A stretch of 64,000 nucleotides of DNA. Source: Bartonella sp. HY328 (GTDB lineage: Bacteria > Pseudomonadota > Alphaproteobacteria > Rhizobiales > Rhizobiaceae). Numbering within the stretch: position 1 is the stretch's first letter; each line of letters opens with the position of its first letter. This document shows positions 9,009 to 19,362 of this stretch, in pieces. The position numbers and the translations under genes are program-made. The notes beneath the pieces were generated by a model. The model searched no databases. It had not been told where the DNA came from and worked only from the letters and a program-made list of their open reading frames with translations. The stretch is taken from contig NZ_CP104883.1 of assembly GCF_025449335.1 (NCBI RefSeq), positions 1,170,501 to 1,234,500 on the forward strand, written 5' to 3'.

Positions 9009-9482
9009 ATGACAAAAAAAGATAAGCCAGAGCGTAAGGTTATTGCGGAAAACCGTAAGGCTCGCTATAATTTTGAAATTTTGGATAAATTAGAAGCGGG
9101 CCTGGTGCTTAGTGGCACCGAGGTTAAATCTTTACGCGCTAATCATGCCAATATTGCTGAGAGCTATGCCAGTTTTGAAAATGGCGAATTTTGGCTTATC
9201 AATTCATATATTCCAGAATATACACAAGGCAATCGCTTCAATCATGAGCCACGCAGGTTGCGTAAAATATTGGTTAGCAAGCGGGAAATGTCCAAGCTTT
9301 TTCAAGCCGTGTCGCGTGACGGCATGACAGTTGTGCCCTTGCGGCTATATTTCAACTTACGTGGTCGCGTCAAAATAGAGTTAGCTCTTGCTCGTGGTAA
9401 AAAGAACCATGATAAGCGCGAGACTGAGAAAAAGCGTGATTGGAACCGTGAAAAATCGCGCTTATTGCGTGACCGTGGTTAG
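9009..9482 (+). CDS. smpB: SsrA-binding protein SmpB
   Basis: SmpB binds tmRNA and delivers it to stalled ribosomes for trans-translation. The 157-residue protein has the family core: ENRKARYNFEI, LEAGLVLSGTEVKSLR, and a basic C-terminal tail (LARGKKNHDKRETEKKRDWNR) that reads the decoding centre. It lies just downstream of dapA, probably in the same transcript. The tmRNA gene itself is not in this window. Confidence 0.97.
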   Translation: MTKKDKPERKVIAENRKARYNFEILDKLEAGLVLSGTEVKSLRANHANIAESYASFENGEFWLINSYIPEYTQGNRFNHEPRRLRKILVSKREMSKLFQAVSRDGMTVVPLRLYFNLRGRVKIELALARGKKNHDKRETEKKRDWNREKSRLLRDRG

Positions 9483-10470
9483 GCATTTTGCTCATAAATA
9501 ATTAGATTGTTTTTTATAATTCAATGATTTTTTATATTGCTGCTAAGCTCGCTTAATTGACAATTTTGTAGTTAGAAATGTCAATTTTTATAGTTTCGCC
9601 ACTAGCGTAGTGGTTAATAAATATTGGTTTTCAATAAACGTAATTTTTGAGTGGCGGTTAAAAAAAAGATTTTTTCGTTGTCAAAATTATCATTTGCGAG
9701 ATCAAAAATTTCATTATGATTAAATGGTCGCCTGCTAAAAAAACGATATGTTGATTGTGAATTGAAACATCAAAAAGTGAGCCTTACCGTTTTATCGCTG
9801 TGATAGTTTTATCAAAAGCAAAATAGCGCAGGGTATTATTTTTTTATAATAGTCAGGTCATTTCATTATAAAAGATAACAACAATATATTCTTGATATTT
9901 AAAATCAGTCAATTGGCTGCCATTTTCATAGACTGAAAATATCGGAATTTTTTTTAATTCATCAATACAATATCTATAATTGGTTTTAACTTGCGTATTA
10001 TTTAAAATAGTAGATTTTTATTTTTAATTTTAATCGTCACTTTTATTGTAAGACCAATGGCTTTAAAGTCTCCCCCAAAAAGTGATCTTTCATTTAAATG
10101 TAATCAGGCTTCAATCTATAGGAAGTCCTTAGCAAAATAAATTCTTGTATAAAGAGCGTTAATGATAATTCTATGTAAAATGGGATCATAGAAAGTTTTG
10201 CTGATCCTAATTTTGCTACACTATATTTTAATTTTTTAATTTGGTTTCATTACTGGTAAAGCTAAATTAGACGATTAATAGAAATAACGACGATTATTAA
10301 TAGTTTTAAATTATTCAATTTTGCTGTTGTTTTTTAATCTCTTCTATTGCAAGGCTTTTGCGGGAAATGGATGAGCGCTATGATTGCCGGTTAAGAATAG
10401 CTAGGCTTTCTATTTTCTGTATTTTTATTCCAAGCTAAAAAGAGTTCAAAAATGGGAGATAGGAAATTAA
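9483..10470. other. 988-base gene-free region
   Basis: No convincing gene is seen on either strand between smpB and the broken MFS gene. The DNA is very AT-rich. Visible structure is limited to an 8-bp inverted repeat (AATTGACA 9555-9562 with TGTCAATT 9579-9586) and a short hairpin (CCACTA-GCG-TAGTGG, 9599-9613). A 22-codon frame at about 10370-10439 lacks supporting features. I see no tRNA or tmRNA. Confidence 0.55.
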
Positions 10471-11856
10471 ATGGTGGGAGACATAAGTCCGCCGGCGCAA
10501 TCGAGCGGCCGCAAGCAGGTTGATATTAGTGAAGTTCTCGACAATGGATCATTTACACCATTGCAGATTTTTATTGTGGTTATAATTGCTCTTGCAATTA
10601 TTCTTGATGGTTTTGACAGTCAGCTGCTTGCCTATGCCATTCCAACAATGATGAAAGATTGGGGGCATAGTGAGCGGAGCGTTTTTACCCTCGCAGTAGT
10701 TGCAAGTTCCGTTGGTATGGTTTTGGGTAGCCTTTGTGCCGGTTATTTTGCCGATAAAATTGGCCGCCGCCGCCTTATTTTAATAACATTATCCATTTGT
10801 GGCATTTCTACGATGCTTGTTGGTGTTGCTGGCAATGTTCATCATGTGATGATATTTCGGTTTTTTGCCGGCATTGGTATTGGTGGGGCTTTGCCAGTTT
10901 GCACCACCTTGTCAGCGGAGTTTGCTCCACTGCGTTACCGCACCATGATTATTACGGCCTCTATCGTTTGTGTGCCTCTTGGCGGTATGCTGGCAGGTTT
11001 TTATTCAAGATTGGTTCTTGCCGAGTTTGGTTGGCAAAAGACCTTTTTTATTGGTGGTTTTTTACCACTTGTTTTACTTGCTTTTCTTTGTTTTACATTA
11101 CCAGAATCGCCTAAATACATGGCACGTCATAAAGCCCGTTGGCCTGACCTTCAAAAGCTTTTATTGCGACTTAAACGACCAACGGCTAGCGATGTTGAGT
11201 TTGTTGAGAAAAATGATAGTGCATCGTCTTTGGCCAAGACCAGCTTTGGGGCTTTATTGACGCATGACTTTAAACGCAATTCAATTGCTATCTGGTTTGC
11301 TTTTTTCTTTTGTATGAGTGCAGTTTATTCAGTTTTTGGGTGGCTTCCAGCTATTCTTGCTTCGCATAATATTGAAAAAAGCGTTGCTGGCGATGGTCTT
11401 ACAGCCTAAAATATCGGCGGTATTATTGGCTCATTGCTTTGCGCCTTTGCTATTTCGCGTTTTGGCTCATTGCGGGCGCTAGGCGTTTGTGCCATTGGTG
11501 GTGCAATATCAATATTTGTGTTGTTATTTTTTAATGTAAACGAGCATATTGGCTTAATGTTGGTGCTCCTCACCATTCACGGTTTTTTTGTTAATGCGGT
11601 TCAATCCCCGCTTTATGCATTGGCAGCGTTTTTATATCCAACGCAAATGCGCGCAACTGGCACCGCAACAGCGGCGGCATTTGGACGTTGTGGTGCTATT
11701 CTAGCCGGCGTTTGTGGTGGTTTAATTGCTGGGCTCACCAGTTATATTTGGTTATTGGGTTTTGCAATGATTGGCGTTTTCATTGCGCTTATTTGTCTTA
11801 AAAAACATATACCTGCAATGCGCTCAACAAAAAGTACATTAACCACTATTGGATAA
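10471..11856 (+). pseudogene. MFS transporter, aromatic-acid:H+ symporter (AAHS) type, interrupted by one stop codon
   Basis: The reading frame would encode a 12-helix, 461-residue MFS transporter but is cut by a TAA at 11407-11409, after residue 312. The same frame resumes immediately (NIGGIIGSLLCAF) and runs to the expected C-terminus. The first part carries ILDGFDSQLLAYAIP and the MFS loop motif GYFADKIGRRR, typical of AAHS permeases for benzoate-like acids. Family members usually have Tyr-Asn-x-Gly-Gly at this point, so a Tyr codon to TAA change is likely. Two half-proteins, a sequencing error or suppression remain possible. Substrate is unknown. Confidence 0.8.
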
Positions 11857-11861
11857 TTCAT

Positions 11862-11893
11862 TTTGCTGCCTTGCACTCATGTAAGGCAGCAAA
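11862..11893 (+). terminator. stem-loop after the broken MFS gene
   Basis: An 11-bp perfect stem (TTTGCTGCCTT with AAGGCAGCAAA) closes a 10-base loop, six bases after the MFS stop codon. The T-tract that follows is weak, so termination strength is uncertain. Confidence 0.6.
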
Positions 11894-12046
11894 CGCTTTT
11901 CGCTCTATCTAGCTTTTCAAGGATAATGGGGAAAGAGCCATATCGATGGTGTAGAGATTTAAGTATCTGAAGATTGATGTGCCAATATGCTAGCGCACTA
12001 TTAGGATAGTGCCCTTAAGGCTATTGGCTAAGCTATTGTTTTGATA

Positions 12047-12268
12047 TTAATCGAGCAATTCATTACCAAGATCTGCATCGATGATTAACTGACGAGCTTC
12101 TTTTACCCGATCAGATTCAACTAATACGCGTTTTTGAAGAAAACCAAGTGAACCCTCCACCACACTCATATGGCTATCTGCGACCATATAAAAAATGCCC
12201 GCTTCTTTTAACAAGGTTTCAATGATGGATATAATGACCGCGTCATTGGTGCGTAAAATCTCTATCAT
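12047..12268 (-). CDS. DUF2007 domain protein
   Basis: This small soluble protein of 73 residues matches the DUF2007 fold (putative signal-transducing domain): an N-terminal EILRTNDAVIISIIETLLKEAGI helix, then a strand, VLVESDRVKEARQLI, and an acidic tail. It is divergent from the polyprenyl synthase gene 190 bases away; the two genes are neighbours in other Hyphomicrobiales. Its role is unknown. Confidence 0.8.
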   Translation of the reverse strand: MIEILRTNDAVIISIIETLLKEAGIFYMVADSHMSVVEGSLGFLQKRVLVESDRVKEARQLIIDADLGNELLD

Positions 12269-12457
12269 ACCAAATCATTGCATGAAATCTAACTAACGCA
12301 AAGAAAAATAGCAAAAATTGGCTGTTTTTCTTAAAAAAATTTTCAATAAGTGTAAATTTAGCTATTTCGCGCTTGAGCATGACAAAAGCCTCGCTTATGG
12401 TGACGCAAAATATGCTTGGCTAAAAATGCCAATTGGCTTCAAATCGGGAAATATAAC

Positions 12458-13438
12458 ATGCAAGCTTCTATTCAGCCTCTTATCGACCTAACCCGCTCCG
12501 ATATGGAAGCAGTTAACCAGCTTATTTTATCAAAAGCTGGTTCAGATGTTGAAATGATTCCCGAGGTTGCCAATCATCTTATTTCTTCCGGTGGAAAAAG
12601 ATTGCGACCAATGATTACCTTAGCTAGCGCGCGCATGTTTGGCTATCAAGGCAATCATCATGTTGCTTTAGCAACTGCGGTGGAATTTATGCATACTGCA
12701 ACATTGCTTCATGATGATGTGGTTGATGAAAGTGATTTGCGCCGTGGAAAATCTACCGCCCGTATGATTTGGGGCAATCAAGCAAGTGTGCTTGTGGGAG
12801 ATTTTCTTTTGGGGCAAGCTTTTAAAATGATGGTTGATGTGGGTTCATTGCCAGCACTTGATGTGCTTGCCCAAGCCGCAGCCATTATTGCCGAGGGCGA
12901 AGTCATGCAGCTTGCCGCAGCTAAGCATATTGGCACCACGGAAAACGAATATCTTGCAGTTATTAATGCCAAAACAGCAGCGCTTTTTTCTGCGGCTGCT
13001 GAAGTTGGGCCAATTATTGCTGGTAGGGATGACAAAACACGTCAAGCGCTTGCATCTTACGGTACCAATCTTGGCCTTGCCTTTCAATTGATTGATGATG
13101 CGCTTGACTATGGTGGCAATTCAAAAGATCTTGGTAAAAATGTTGGCGATGATTTCCGTGAGGGAAAAATTACTTTACCGGTTATTCTAAGCTATGCGCG
13201 CGGCGATCAAGACGAAAAGCAGTTTTGGAAAACTGCCATGGAAGAGGGAGCAAATGATGATCAATCCCTTGAAAAAGCAATTCAGCTTATGAAAAAGCAT
13301 AATAGTTTGCATGATACTATTGTAAGAGCGCGTGAGTTGGGTGAAAAAGCACGCCAAGATCTTGAAACAATACCAGAAAATAGCGAGCGGCAAGCCCTAA
13401 TTGAAGTGATTGATTTTTGTATATCACGCGTTAATTGA
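12458..13438 (+). CDS. polyprenyl (octa-/decaprenyl) diphosphate synthase
   Basis: This trans-prenyltransferase builds the isoprenoid tail of ubiquinone from IPP and FPP. The first aspartate-rich motif is DDVVDE at 86-91 and the second is LIDDALDY near residue 213; GGKRLRP lies at 45-51. With this ATG (CGGGA upstream) it is 326 residues, as usual; the frame is open to a TTG 14 codons earlier. Chain length cannot be read from the sequence with certainty, though most alphaproteobacteria make Q10. It links functionally to the ubi genes at 32.6-37.3 kb. Confidence 0.9.
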   Translation: MQASIQPLIDLTRSDMEAVNQLILSKAGSDVEMIPEVANHLISSGGKRLRPMITLASARMFGYQGNHHVALATAVEFMHTATLLHDDVVDESDLRRGKSTARMIWGNQASVLVGDFLLGQAFKMMVDVGSLPALDVLAQAAAIIAEGEVMQLAAAKHIGTTENEYLAVINAKTAALFSAAAEVGPIIAGRDDKTRQALASYGTNLGLAFQLIDDALDYGGNSKDLGKNVGDDFREGKITLPVILSYARGDQDEKQFWKTAMEEGANDDQSLEKAIQLMKKHNSLHDTIVRARELGEKARQDLETIPENSERQALIEVIDFCISRVN

Positions 13439-13725
13439 CGCTTGCCGTTAAAATGGCTTAATCCTTACTTAAGGATCACTCATATAGTTTTGATGGTAGC
13501 AAAACCAAATTGGGTGGCAATATTTGATTTTAAGGGATAGTTTTTATTTTATTCAAAAAATAGATATTTGTAACTGTAATTCGCAATGCTACTAAACTAT
13601 TATTAACTTATGAACTGATTTGAAAAGTTGTTTAAAGAAAGTGACAAATTAAAACTATTTAAAATAAGTTTTAACTTGTAGGTTTAAATATATTAATTTG
13701 GGTATTTTCGCATCAAATTAAAAAA
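13439..13725. other. AT-rich intergenic region
   Basis: This is most of the 332-base gap between the polyprenyl synthase and TPR genes. It presumably carries the TPR gene promoter. No gene or strong structure is seen before the inverted repeat at 13726. Confidence 0.45.
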
Positions 13726-13748
13726 ATTGATAAATGATGATTATCAAT
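13726..13748. promoter_or_regulatory. inverted repeat just upstream of the TPR gene
   Basis: ATTGATAA (13726-13733) and TTATCAAT (13741-13748) are perfect 8-bp arms around a 7-base centre, ending 22 bases before the ATG. It could be an operator or a leader hairpin. Its spacing does not fit an FNR box. Confidence 0.45.
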
Positions 13749-13770
13749 ATTGGGAAACAGGGAAAAATCT

Positions 13771-15609
13771 ATGCGGCGCTACATCCTTTCTCGCTCCTAT
13801 AAGGCAATTATAGCTGGTACATTACTGGCTAGCCTTTCGCTTCCTGCCTTGGCAGCAACCGAGCTTCCCCCTGCAAAATCATTTTCTGGCGCCTATCTAG
13901 CTGGTCGTATTGCAATTAGTGATCGTCAATCTGATATTGCTATTAGCTATTTGCAACAGGCACTTGATTTTGATCGCAACAGTGAAATGGTGCAACGCGA
14001 CTTATTTTTAACTTTGATGGCTAATGGTAAGTTTAATGAAGCGGTTCCTGTTGCTATTTTATTGCGTAATAATAAGGAATTAGAACGTTTTACAAAGCCA
14101 GTTATGGCCGCTGATGCTATGAATCGTAAGCATTTTAAGCAAGCTATCAGCGTTATGAAATATTCAAATCCTGATTCTCTTGATACCATCACTTGTGGCG
14201 TTTTTGCTGCATGGGCAAAATTTGGCCAAGGTCAACGCCGAGCTGCAATTAATGATATTGCTGCGCTTGAAGGTCAAGAATGGTTTCGCTTTTTTAAAAA
14301 CTATCATTTAGCATTGATGTATAGTTTAAATGGTCAGAAGGCTGAAGCTGAAAAAGCCTTTACAGCAGCATTGAAAGATCAAGATAGTGGCGCTGCATTT
14401 CCAGATAGTTATGAGCGGGTGATTATCGCCTATGCGAGTTTTCAATGGCGCAACAAAAATGTCAAAGGCGCAATTGAAACTCTATCGAATGGCGAAAAGC
14501 TGCTATCAGGCCGCGATACGTTAGCAAATTTGCGCCTAGCTGCACAAAATGGCAAGCAGCCACCTGCTCTTGTACAATCTGCGAGCGATGGTGCAAGCGA
14601 AATTATTTATAATATCGGCACTGCTCTTAACCGTGCCAAAGCTGAAAATGTTGCAGCGCTTTATTTGCAAATTTCGCTCGCCATGCGGCCAAATAGTGAT
14701 GCAACTATATTCCAGCTTGCTGATTTATCAGCTAATACGGATGATCATAAAACTGCAATTGAATATTATAGCAAAATTCAACAAGGGTCGCCCTATTATC
14801 GTGAAAGCCAATTGCGGATGGCAATGAATCTTGCTGATGATGGACAAGAGGATAAGGCAATTGAGCTTTTAAATGGTTTGGTCAAGCAGTTTGGTGCAGA
14901 TGAGCGCGTCTATACTGGTCTTGCTAGCATTTATATGCAAAAGGAAGATTTTGCCAACACGGTGCAAATATTGGATCGATATTTAAATCAGTTGACTACA
15001 ACGCGCCCCGAAAATTGGCCGCTATTTTATCAACGCGCTATCGCTTATGAACGCTTAAAACTTTGGGATAAGGCTGAACTTGATTTTAATAAGGCATTGG
15101 AATTGCAACCCAATCAGCCACAAGTGTTAAACTATCTTGGCTATTCACTTGTTGATCGTGATATGAAGCTTGAAGAAGCTTTGAAGATGATAAAAAAGGC
15201 AGCAGAGTTGCGCCCTCAAGACGGTGCAATTATTGATTCTCTTGGCTGGGCTTATTATAAGCTTGGTCGCTTTAATGATGCTGTTCGCGAGTTAGAACGG
15301 GCAGTAAAATTGCGCCCAGAGGATTCAGCAATTAATGATCATTTGGGGGATGCCTATTGGATGGCTGGCCGTAAGCTTGAGGCTACTTTCCAATGGCACC
15401 ATGCCGCCGATAATAGTAAGATTGAGCCTGATGAGCTAAAAAAAGTTCAGCAAAAATTAAAGCATGGCTTAAAGGCTGATGGTAGCATTAATGAAAAGTT
15501 AGATGAAGAACATGCGTCCAGTGATAAGCCAAAAGATGCGCCAGCAGATGCTACAACTAGCGAAGATGCGCCATCTCAACAGCCTTCTAAACCTGATGCA
15601 GGTAAGTAG
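13771..15609 (+). CDS. exported tetratricopeptide-repeat protein
   Basis: This 612-residue protein has a signal peptide (basic MRRYILSRSYK, hydrophobic core, then LPALA). Many 34-residue TPR units follow, clearest in the C-terminal half: PQVLNYLGYSLVD, GAIIDSLGWAYYKLGRFNDAV, SAINDHLGDAYWMAG. The tail is low-complexity, rich in D, A, P and S. It is probably a periplasmic or outer-membrane scaffold. I chose the ATG with GGGAAA upstream over a TTG seven codons earlier. Similar large TPR proteins are common in Hyphomicrobiales; the partner is unknown. Confidence 0.85.
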   Translation: MRRYILSRSYKAIIAGTLLASLSLPALAATELPPAKSFSGAYLAGRIAISDRQSDIAISYLQQALDFDRNSEMVQRDLFLTLMANGKFNEAVPVAILLRNNKELERFTKPVMAADAMNRKHFKQAISVMKYSNPDSLDTITCGVFAAWAKFGQGQRRAAINDIAALEGQEWFRFFKNYHLALMYSLNGQKAEAEKAFTAALKDQDSGAAFPDSYERVIIAYASFQWRNKNVKGAIETLSNGEKLLSGRDTLANLRLAAQNGKQPPALVQSASDGASEIIYNIGTALNRAKAENVAALYLQISLAMRPNSDATIFQLADLSANTDDHKTAIEYYSKIQQGSPYYRESQLRMAMNLADDGQEDKAIELLNGLVKQFGADERVYTGLASIYMQKEDFANTVQILDRYLNQLTTTRPENWPLFYQRAIAYERLKLWDKAELDFNKALELQPNQPQVLNYLGYSLVDRDMKLEEALKMIKKAAELRPQDGAIIDSLGWAYYKLGRFNDAVRELERAVKLRPEDSAINDHLGDAYWMAGRKLEATFQWHHAADNSKIEPDELKKVQQKLKHGLKADGSINEKLDEEHASSDKPKDAPADATTSEDAPSQQPSKPDAGK

Positions 15610-15679
15610 GTAGCTAAAGCGGCTTGTTACAATTAACTAGATTGTGACAACCAATAGTTTATATTTGTCAAAATAATAG

Positions 15680-15711
15680 GCCATCTATTTTTAAAATAGA
15701 TGGCTTTTTTG
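15680..15711 (+). terminator. intrinsic terminator
   Basis: A 12-bp stem (GCCATCTATTTT with AAAATAGATGGC) is followed by six T. It lies 70 bases after the TPR gene and just before a palindromic repeat element. Confidence 0.88.
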
Positions 15712-15713
15712 TT

Positions 15714-15821
15714 TAGAGCGTTTTCCGAAAAGTGTGAAGCGGTTTTCGGACAAAAAACGCGGTGTAAACAAAGGATTAGAGCGCTTTTCGATCTGGTCCA
15801 GTCAGATCGAAAAGCGCTCTA
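15714..15821 (+). repeat. palindromic intergenic element, copy 1
   Basis: The 108-base element is bounded by TAGAGCG and CGCTCTA. Its right part is a 19-bp perfect inverted repeat around GTCCA (15777-15821). The left part contains TTTTCCGAAAA and CGGTTTTCGGACAAAAAA blocks. A second copy in reverse orientation lies at 51401-51503. It resembles the palindromic intergenic elements known from Brucella and Rhizobium genomes (Bru-RS/RIME type); I identify it by shape and memory only. Confidence 0.8.
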
Positions 15822-15945
15822 GTAACCGTTCTTTTGCTAAATATCTAAAGCCCCATTTGCCTTTGATATTGTATTGCTTCTATAATTGCATTATGCCAAA
15901 AACATTAATGCGAATTTTATAGCAGTTTTTAAAAGGGGTTTTGTT

Positions 15946-16923
15946 GTGAGCCTGCCCAAAAGTCTTGAACCAAGTCATCAGGATCAAAATTATCTTGATC
16001 CAAGCCGTTCCTTTCAGGGACTTATCCTAACGCTCCAAAACTATTGGGCAAAATATGGTTGTGCGATTATGCAACCCTACGACATGGAAGTAGGCGCTGG
16101 CACATTCCATCCAGCAACGACTTTGCGCTCTTTGGGGCCGCGCCCATGGAAAGCTGCTTATGTGCAACCATCACGCCGTCCAACTGATGGGCGCTATGGC
16201 GAAAATCCCAACCGCTTACAGCATTATTATCAATTTCAGGTTTTGTTAAAGCCATCACCGCCAGATTTGCAAGAGCTATATCTTGGCTCCTTAAATGCTA
16301 TTGGCCTTAACACCAATTTGCATGATGTGCGCTTTGCTGAAGATGATTGGGAAAGCCCAACGCTTGGCGCATGGGGGCTTGGTTGGGAATGCTGGTGCGA
16401 TGGTATGGAAGTATCGCAATTTACTTACTTTCAGCAAGTGTGTGGCGTTGAGTGTTCGCCCGTTTCAGGCGAGCTCACCTATGGTTTGGAGCGTCTTGCT
16501 ATGTATTTGCAAGGTGTTGAAAATGTTTATGACCTTAATTTTAATGGTCGAGAAGGCGATGAGAAAATCACCTATGGTGATGTATTTTTGCAATCGGAAA
16601 GAGAGTTTTCAAAGTTTAATTTTGAAATAGCCGATACTGAAATATTGCATCGCCATTTTATTGATGCCGAAAAGGAATGCGCGGCTATTCTTGACGCTGG
16701 TAAGCCTTTGGAAGAAGGCGGTTTACATCGTTGTGTTTTCCCAGCCTATGATCAATGTATAAAAGCCAGCCATATTTTTAATCTCTTACAGGCGCGCGGA
16801 GTTATTTCTGTAACCGAGCGACAAAGCTATATTTTGCGTGTACGTGATCTTGCTCGCCGGTGCGGCGAAGCATTTTTGCAAACCGAAGCTGGTGGCGCCA
16901 ATTATAATCGTGGAGATCTATAA
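15946..16923 (+). CDS. glyQ: glycyl-tRNA synthetase alpha subunit
   Basis: GlyQ is the catalytic class II subunit that forms glycyl-adenylate and charges tRNA-Gly in an alpha2beta2 enzyme. Conserved blocks include NYWAKYGCAIMQPYDMEVGAG, LGPRPWKAAYVQPSRRPTDG and ENPNRLQHYYQFQV. I chose GTG because AAGGGG precedes it; this gives 325 residues, slightly over the usual 300-310, and the frame remains open upstream to a TTG at 15886. The stop codon overlaps the glyS start by one base, so the subunits are translationally coupled. Confidence 0.95.
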   Translation: MSLPKSLEPSHQDQNYLDPSRSFQGLILTLQNYWAKYGCAIMQPYDMEVGAGTFHPATTLRSLGPRPWKAAYVQPSRRPTDGRYGENPNRLQHYYQFQVLLKPSPPDLQELYLGSLNAIGLNTNLHDVRFAEDDWESPTLGAWGLGWECWCDGMEVSQFTYFQQVCGVECSPVSGELTYGLERLAMYLQGVENVYDLNFNGREGDEKITYGDVFLQSEREFSKFNFEIADTEILHRHFIDAEKECAAILDAGKPLEEGGLHRCVFPAYDQCIKASHIFNLLQARGVISVTERQSYILRVRDLARRCGEAFLQTEAGGANYNRGDL

Positions 16924-19205
16924 TGCCCGACTTATTAATTGAATTATTTTCTGAAGAAATTCCTGCGCGCATGCAAAAAAAAGCAGCCGCAGATTTAAAA
17001 AAAATGGTAACTGACCGTTTGGTTGATGCAGGTCTTACCTATGAAGCCGCGCGTGAATATTATACGCCGCGCCGCCTCGCTTTGGATTTGCGCGGCCTTA
17101 CCGCAAAATCACGAGATATTGCTGAAGAGCGTAAAGGCCCATCAGTTAAAGCACCTGAGACCGCCATTGCTGGCTTTTTACGCTCAAGTGGTCTTGATGA
17201 TATTTCACGAGCAGAAATCGTCAATGATCCTAAAAAAGGCGATTTTTATGTTGCCAAAATAAACAAGCCTGGCCGTAAAGCTGAGGATATTATTGCTGAA
17301 ATAATGCCTGATATTATTCGCAATTTCCCTTGGCCTAAATCTATGCGTTGGGGTAATGGCAATTTGCGATGGGTACGGCCATTACATTCAATTATTTGCT
17401 TATTTGGCCCTGAAATAGGCGAAACAGAAATAGTCAATTTTGAAGTTGATGGCATTAAAAGTAGCAACTTTACCTATGGCCACCGTTTCTTAAGTGACGG
17501 TGAACCCATAACGGTGCGCCGCTTTGAAGATTATGTTACCAAGCTTGAAAATGCTAAGGTTATTCTTGATGCCGAGCGCCGCCGCGAAATTGTTTTGGCA
17601 GATGCGCGTAATCTTTGCTTTGCCAAGGGGCTTGAGCTAGTTGAAGATGAGCAACTTGCTGATGAGGTTGCAGGTCTTGTTGAATGGCCAGTTGTTTTGA
17701 TGAGTGAGTTTGAGCCTGAATTTTTGGCTATTCCGCCAGAGATTGTTCGCCTTACTATTCGTACCAATCAAAAATGCTTTGTAACCCGCCCTCGCGGCGA
17801 GGCTGAAGCGTTGTCCAACCATTTTATTCTTGTCTCTAATATTGAAGCGAGTGATAATGGCCAAGAAATCGTTAAGGGGAATGCACGTGTTGTGCGCGCT
17901 CGCCTTTCCGATGCACTTTATTTCTGGCACACCGATCAAGCTGATTTGCCGGATTTAAATAAGCTTAGTCTATCAGCTAACCGCTTAGGGCTAGACCTTC
18001 AAAAGCCACTTGATCAAAGAATGGCGCGTCTGGACCATTTACATGTGACTTTCCATGCAAAACTTGGTACGCAAGGCAGCCGTGTTACGCGCATTGCCGC
18101 GCTTGCACAGGAAATTGCACCATTATTATCGGCTGATCCGCAAACGGCGCGCCGTGCTGCTTTGCTGGCTAAGGCAGATTTGCAAACCGAAGCCGTGGGT
18201 GAATTCCCAGAATTACAAGGCGTTATGGGGCGTAAATATGCAAGCTTGCAAGGTGAGAGTGAGGAAGTTGCTCGCGCCATTGAAGAACATTACAAACCGA
18301 TTGGTCCAACAGATAGCGTTCCCCACTCGCTTATTTCCATTGCAGTAGCTCTTGCTGATAAAATTGACACGCTTTGCGGCTTTTGGTTCATTGATGAAAA
18401 GCCTACCGGCTCAAAAGATCCTTATTCATTGCGTCGAGCAGCAATTGGTGTGATTCGTTTAGTGCTAGCTAAAGAAAAGCAAATCAATTTATTACCTTTG
18501 CTGCGCTTTGCTTTTAACTTGCATATGCGCTCACATATTGAAAATGCTCTGTTCGCCTATGAAGCCAATTTGCGCAGCGAAAAATCTGGTGAGGTTGATG
18601 GTAATCAAGACTTTGACAATGCGTTACGCATGGAAGAAGATCGCATTACCCAAGATTTAAATAGCAAAATCGAGCCAATCATCCTTGATTTACTTAGCTT
18701 CATGCATGAGCGTTTCAAAGTCCACATCAAGGATGAAGGCGCACGTTATGACGCAATTGATGCAGTGTTAACTCCCCTTGCTGATGACTTATTACAGGTT
18801 GCGCGCCGCATTGAGTCATTGATTGTGTTTATTAATACAGATGATGGTGGCAACTTGCTTGCAGGCACTAAGCGGGCAGTTAATATTCTTGAAGCTGAAA
18901 AGAAAAAGAATACGCAAATTGCCGATCAAGTGGACACAAGCCTGTTGATTGAGAGCCAAGAAAAGGCACTTTATCAAGCCGTGCAAAAAAGCGAGCAAGA
19001 AGTCGCCCGTTTCATGAGTGAGAATAACTATGCCATGTCTTTGGCAAGTCTTGCTCAATTACGTGCGCCGGTTGATGCATTCTTTGACGATGTTTTGGTC
19101 AATGATGAAAACACTGCCATTCGTGCAAATCGCCTAGCCTTGCTTGAGTGCATTCAAAAATTAACCGCGCAACTTGCTGATTTTAGCAAATTGGTTATTG
19201 CTTAA
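16923..19205 (+). CDS. glyS: glycyl-tRNA synthetase beta subunit
   Basis: GlyS is the tRNA-recognition subunit of the bacterial alpha2beta2 glycyl-tRNA synthetase. The 760-residue protein begins with LLIELFSEEIPARMQKKAA and contains FPWPKSMRWGN and RWVRPLHSI. A C-terminal anticodon-binding-type helical region contains APVDAFFDDVLVN, typical of this family. Its ATG overlaps the glyQ stop. Length is slightly above the usual 690-750. Confidence 0.97.
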   Translation: MPDLLIELFSEEIPARMQKKAAADLKKMVTDRLVDAGLTYEAAREYYTPRRLALDLRGLTAKSRDIAEERKGPSVKAPETAIAGFLRSSGLDDISRAEIVNDPKKGDFYVAKINKPGRKAEDIIAEIMPDIIRNFPWPKSMRWGNGNLRWVRPLHSIICLFGPEIGETEIVNFEVDGIKSSNFTYGHRFLSDGEPITVRRFEDYVTKLENAKVILDAERRREIVLADARNLCFAKGLELVEDEQLADEVAGLVEWPVVLMSEFEPEFLAIPPEIVRLTIRTNQKCFVTRPRGEAEALSNHFILVSNIEASDNGQEIVKGNARVVRARLSDALYFWHTDQADLPDLNKLSLSANRLGLDLQKPLDQRMARLDHLHVTFHAKLGTQGSRVTRIAALAQEIAPLLSADPQTARRAALLAKADLQTEAVGEFPELQGVMGRKYASLQGESEEVARAIEEHYKPIGPTDSVPHSLISIAVALADKIDTLCGFWFIDEKPTGSKDPYSLRRAAIGVIRLVLAKEKQINLLPLLRFAFNLHMRSHIENALFAYEANLRSEKSGEVDGNQDFDNALRMEEDRITQDLNSKIEPIILDLLSFMHERFKVHIKDEGARYDAIDAVLTPLADDLLQVARRIESLIVFINTDDGGNLLAGTKRAVNILEAEKKKNTQIADQVDTSLLIESQEKALYQAVQKSEQEVARFMSENNYAMSLASLAQLRAPVDAFFDDVLVNDENTAIRANRLALLECIQKLTAQLADFSKLVIA

Positions 19206-19362
19206 AAAATGCGTAACGCATGAACTAATAAAATATAAAATGGATTATTTGTAAATTATTAAATCCAGTTTGCAATAAAGTAGGCCGTTTTGTTGATATT
19301 CTAATAATATTGCAATGTAATTAGCCGATCTATTGCATCACATAGAATAAGCTATTAAAAAT

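Noticed and set aside
10370..10439. 22-codon frame before the MFS pseudogene as a leader peptide
   Set aside because: No ribosome-binding site of note, no amino-acid bias and no downstream hairpin to suggest attenuation.
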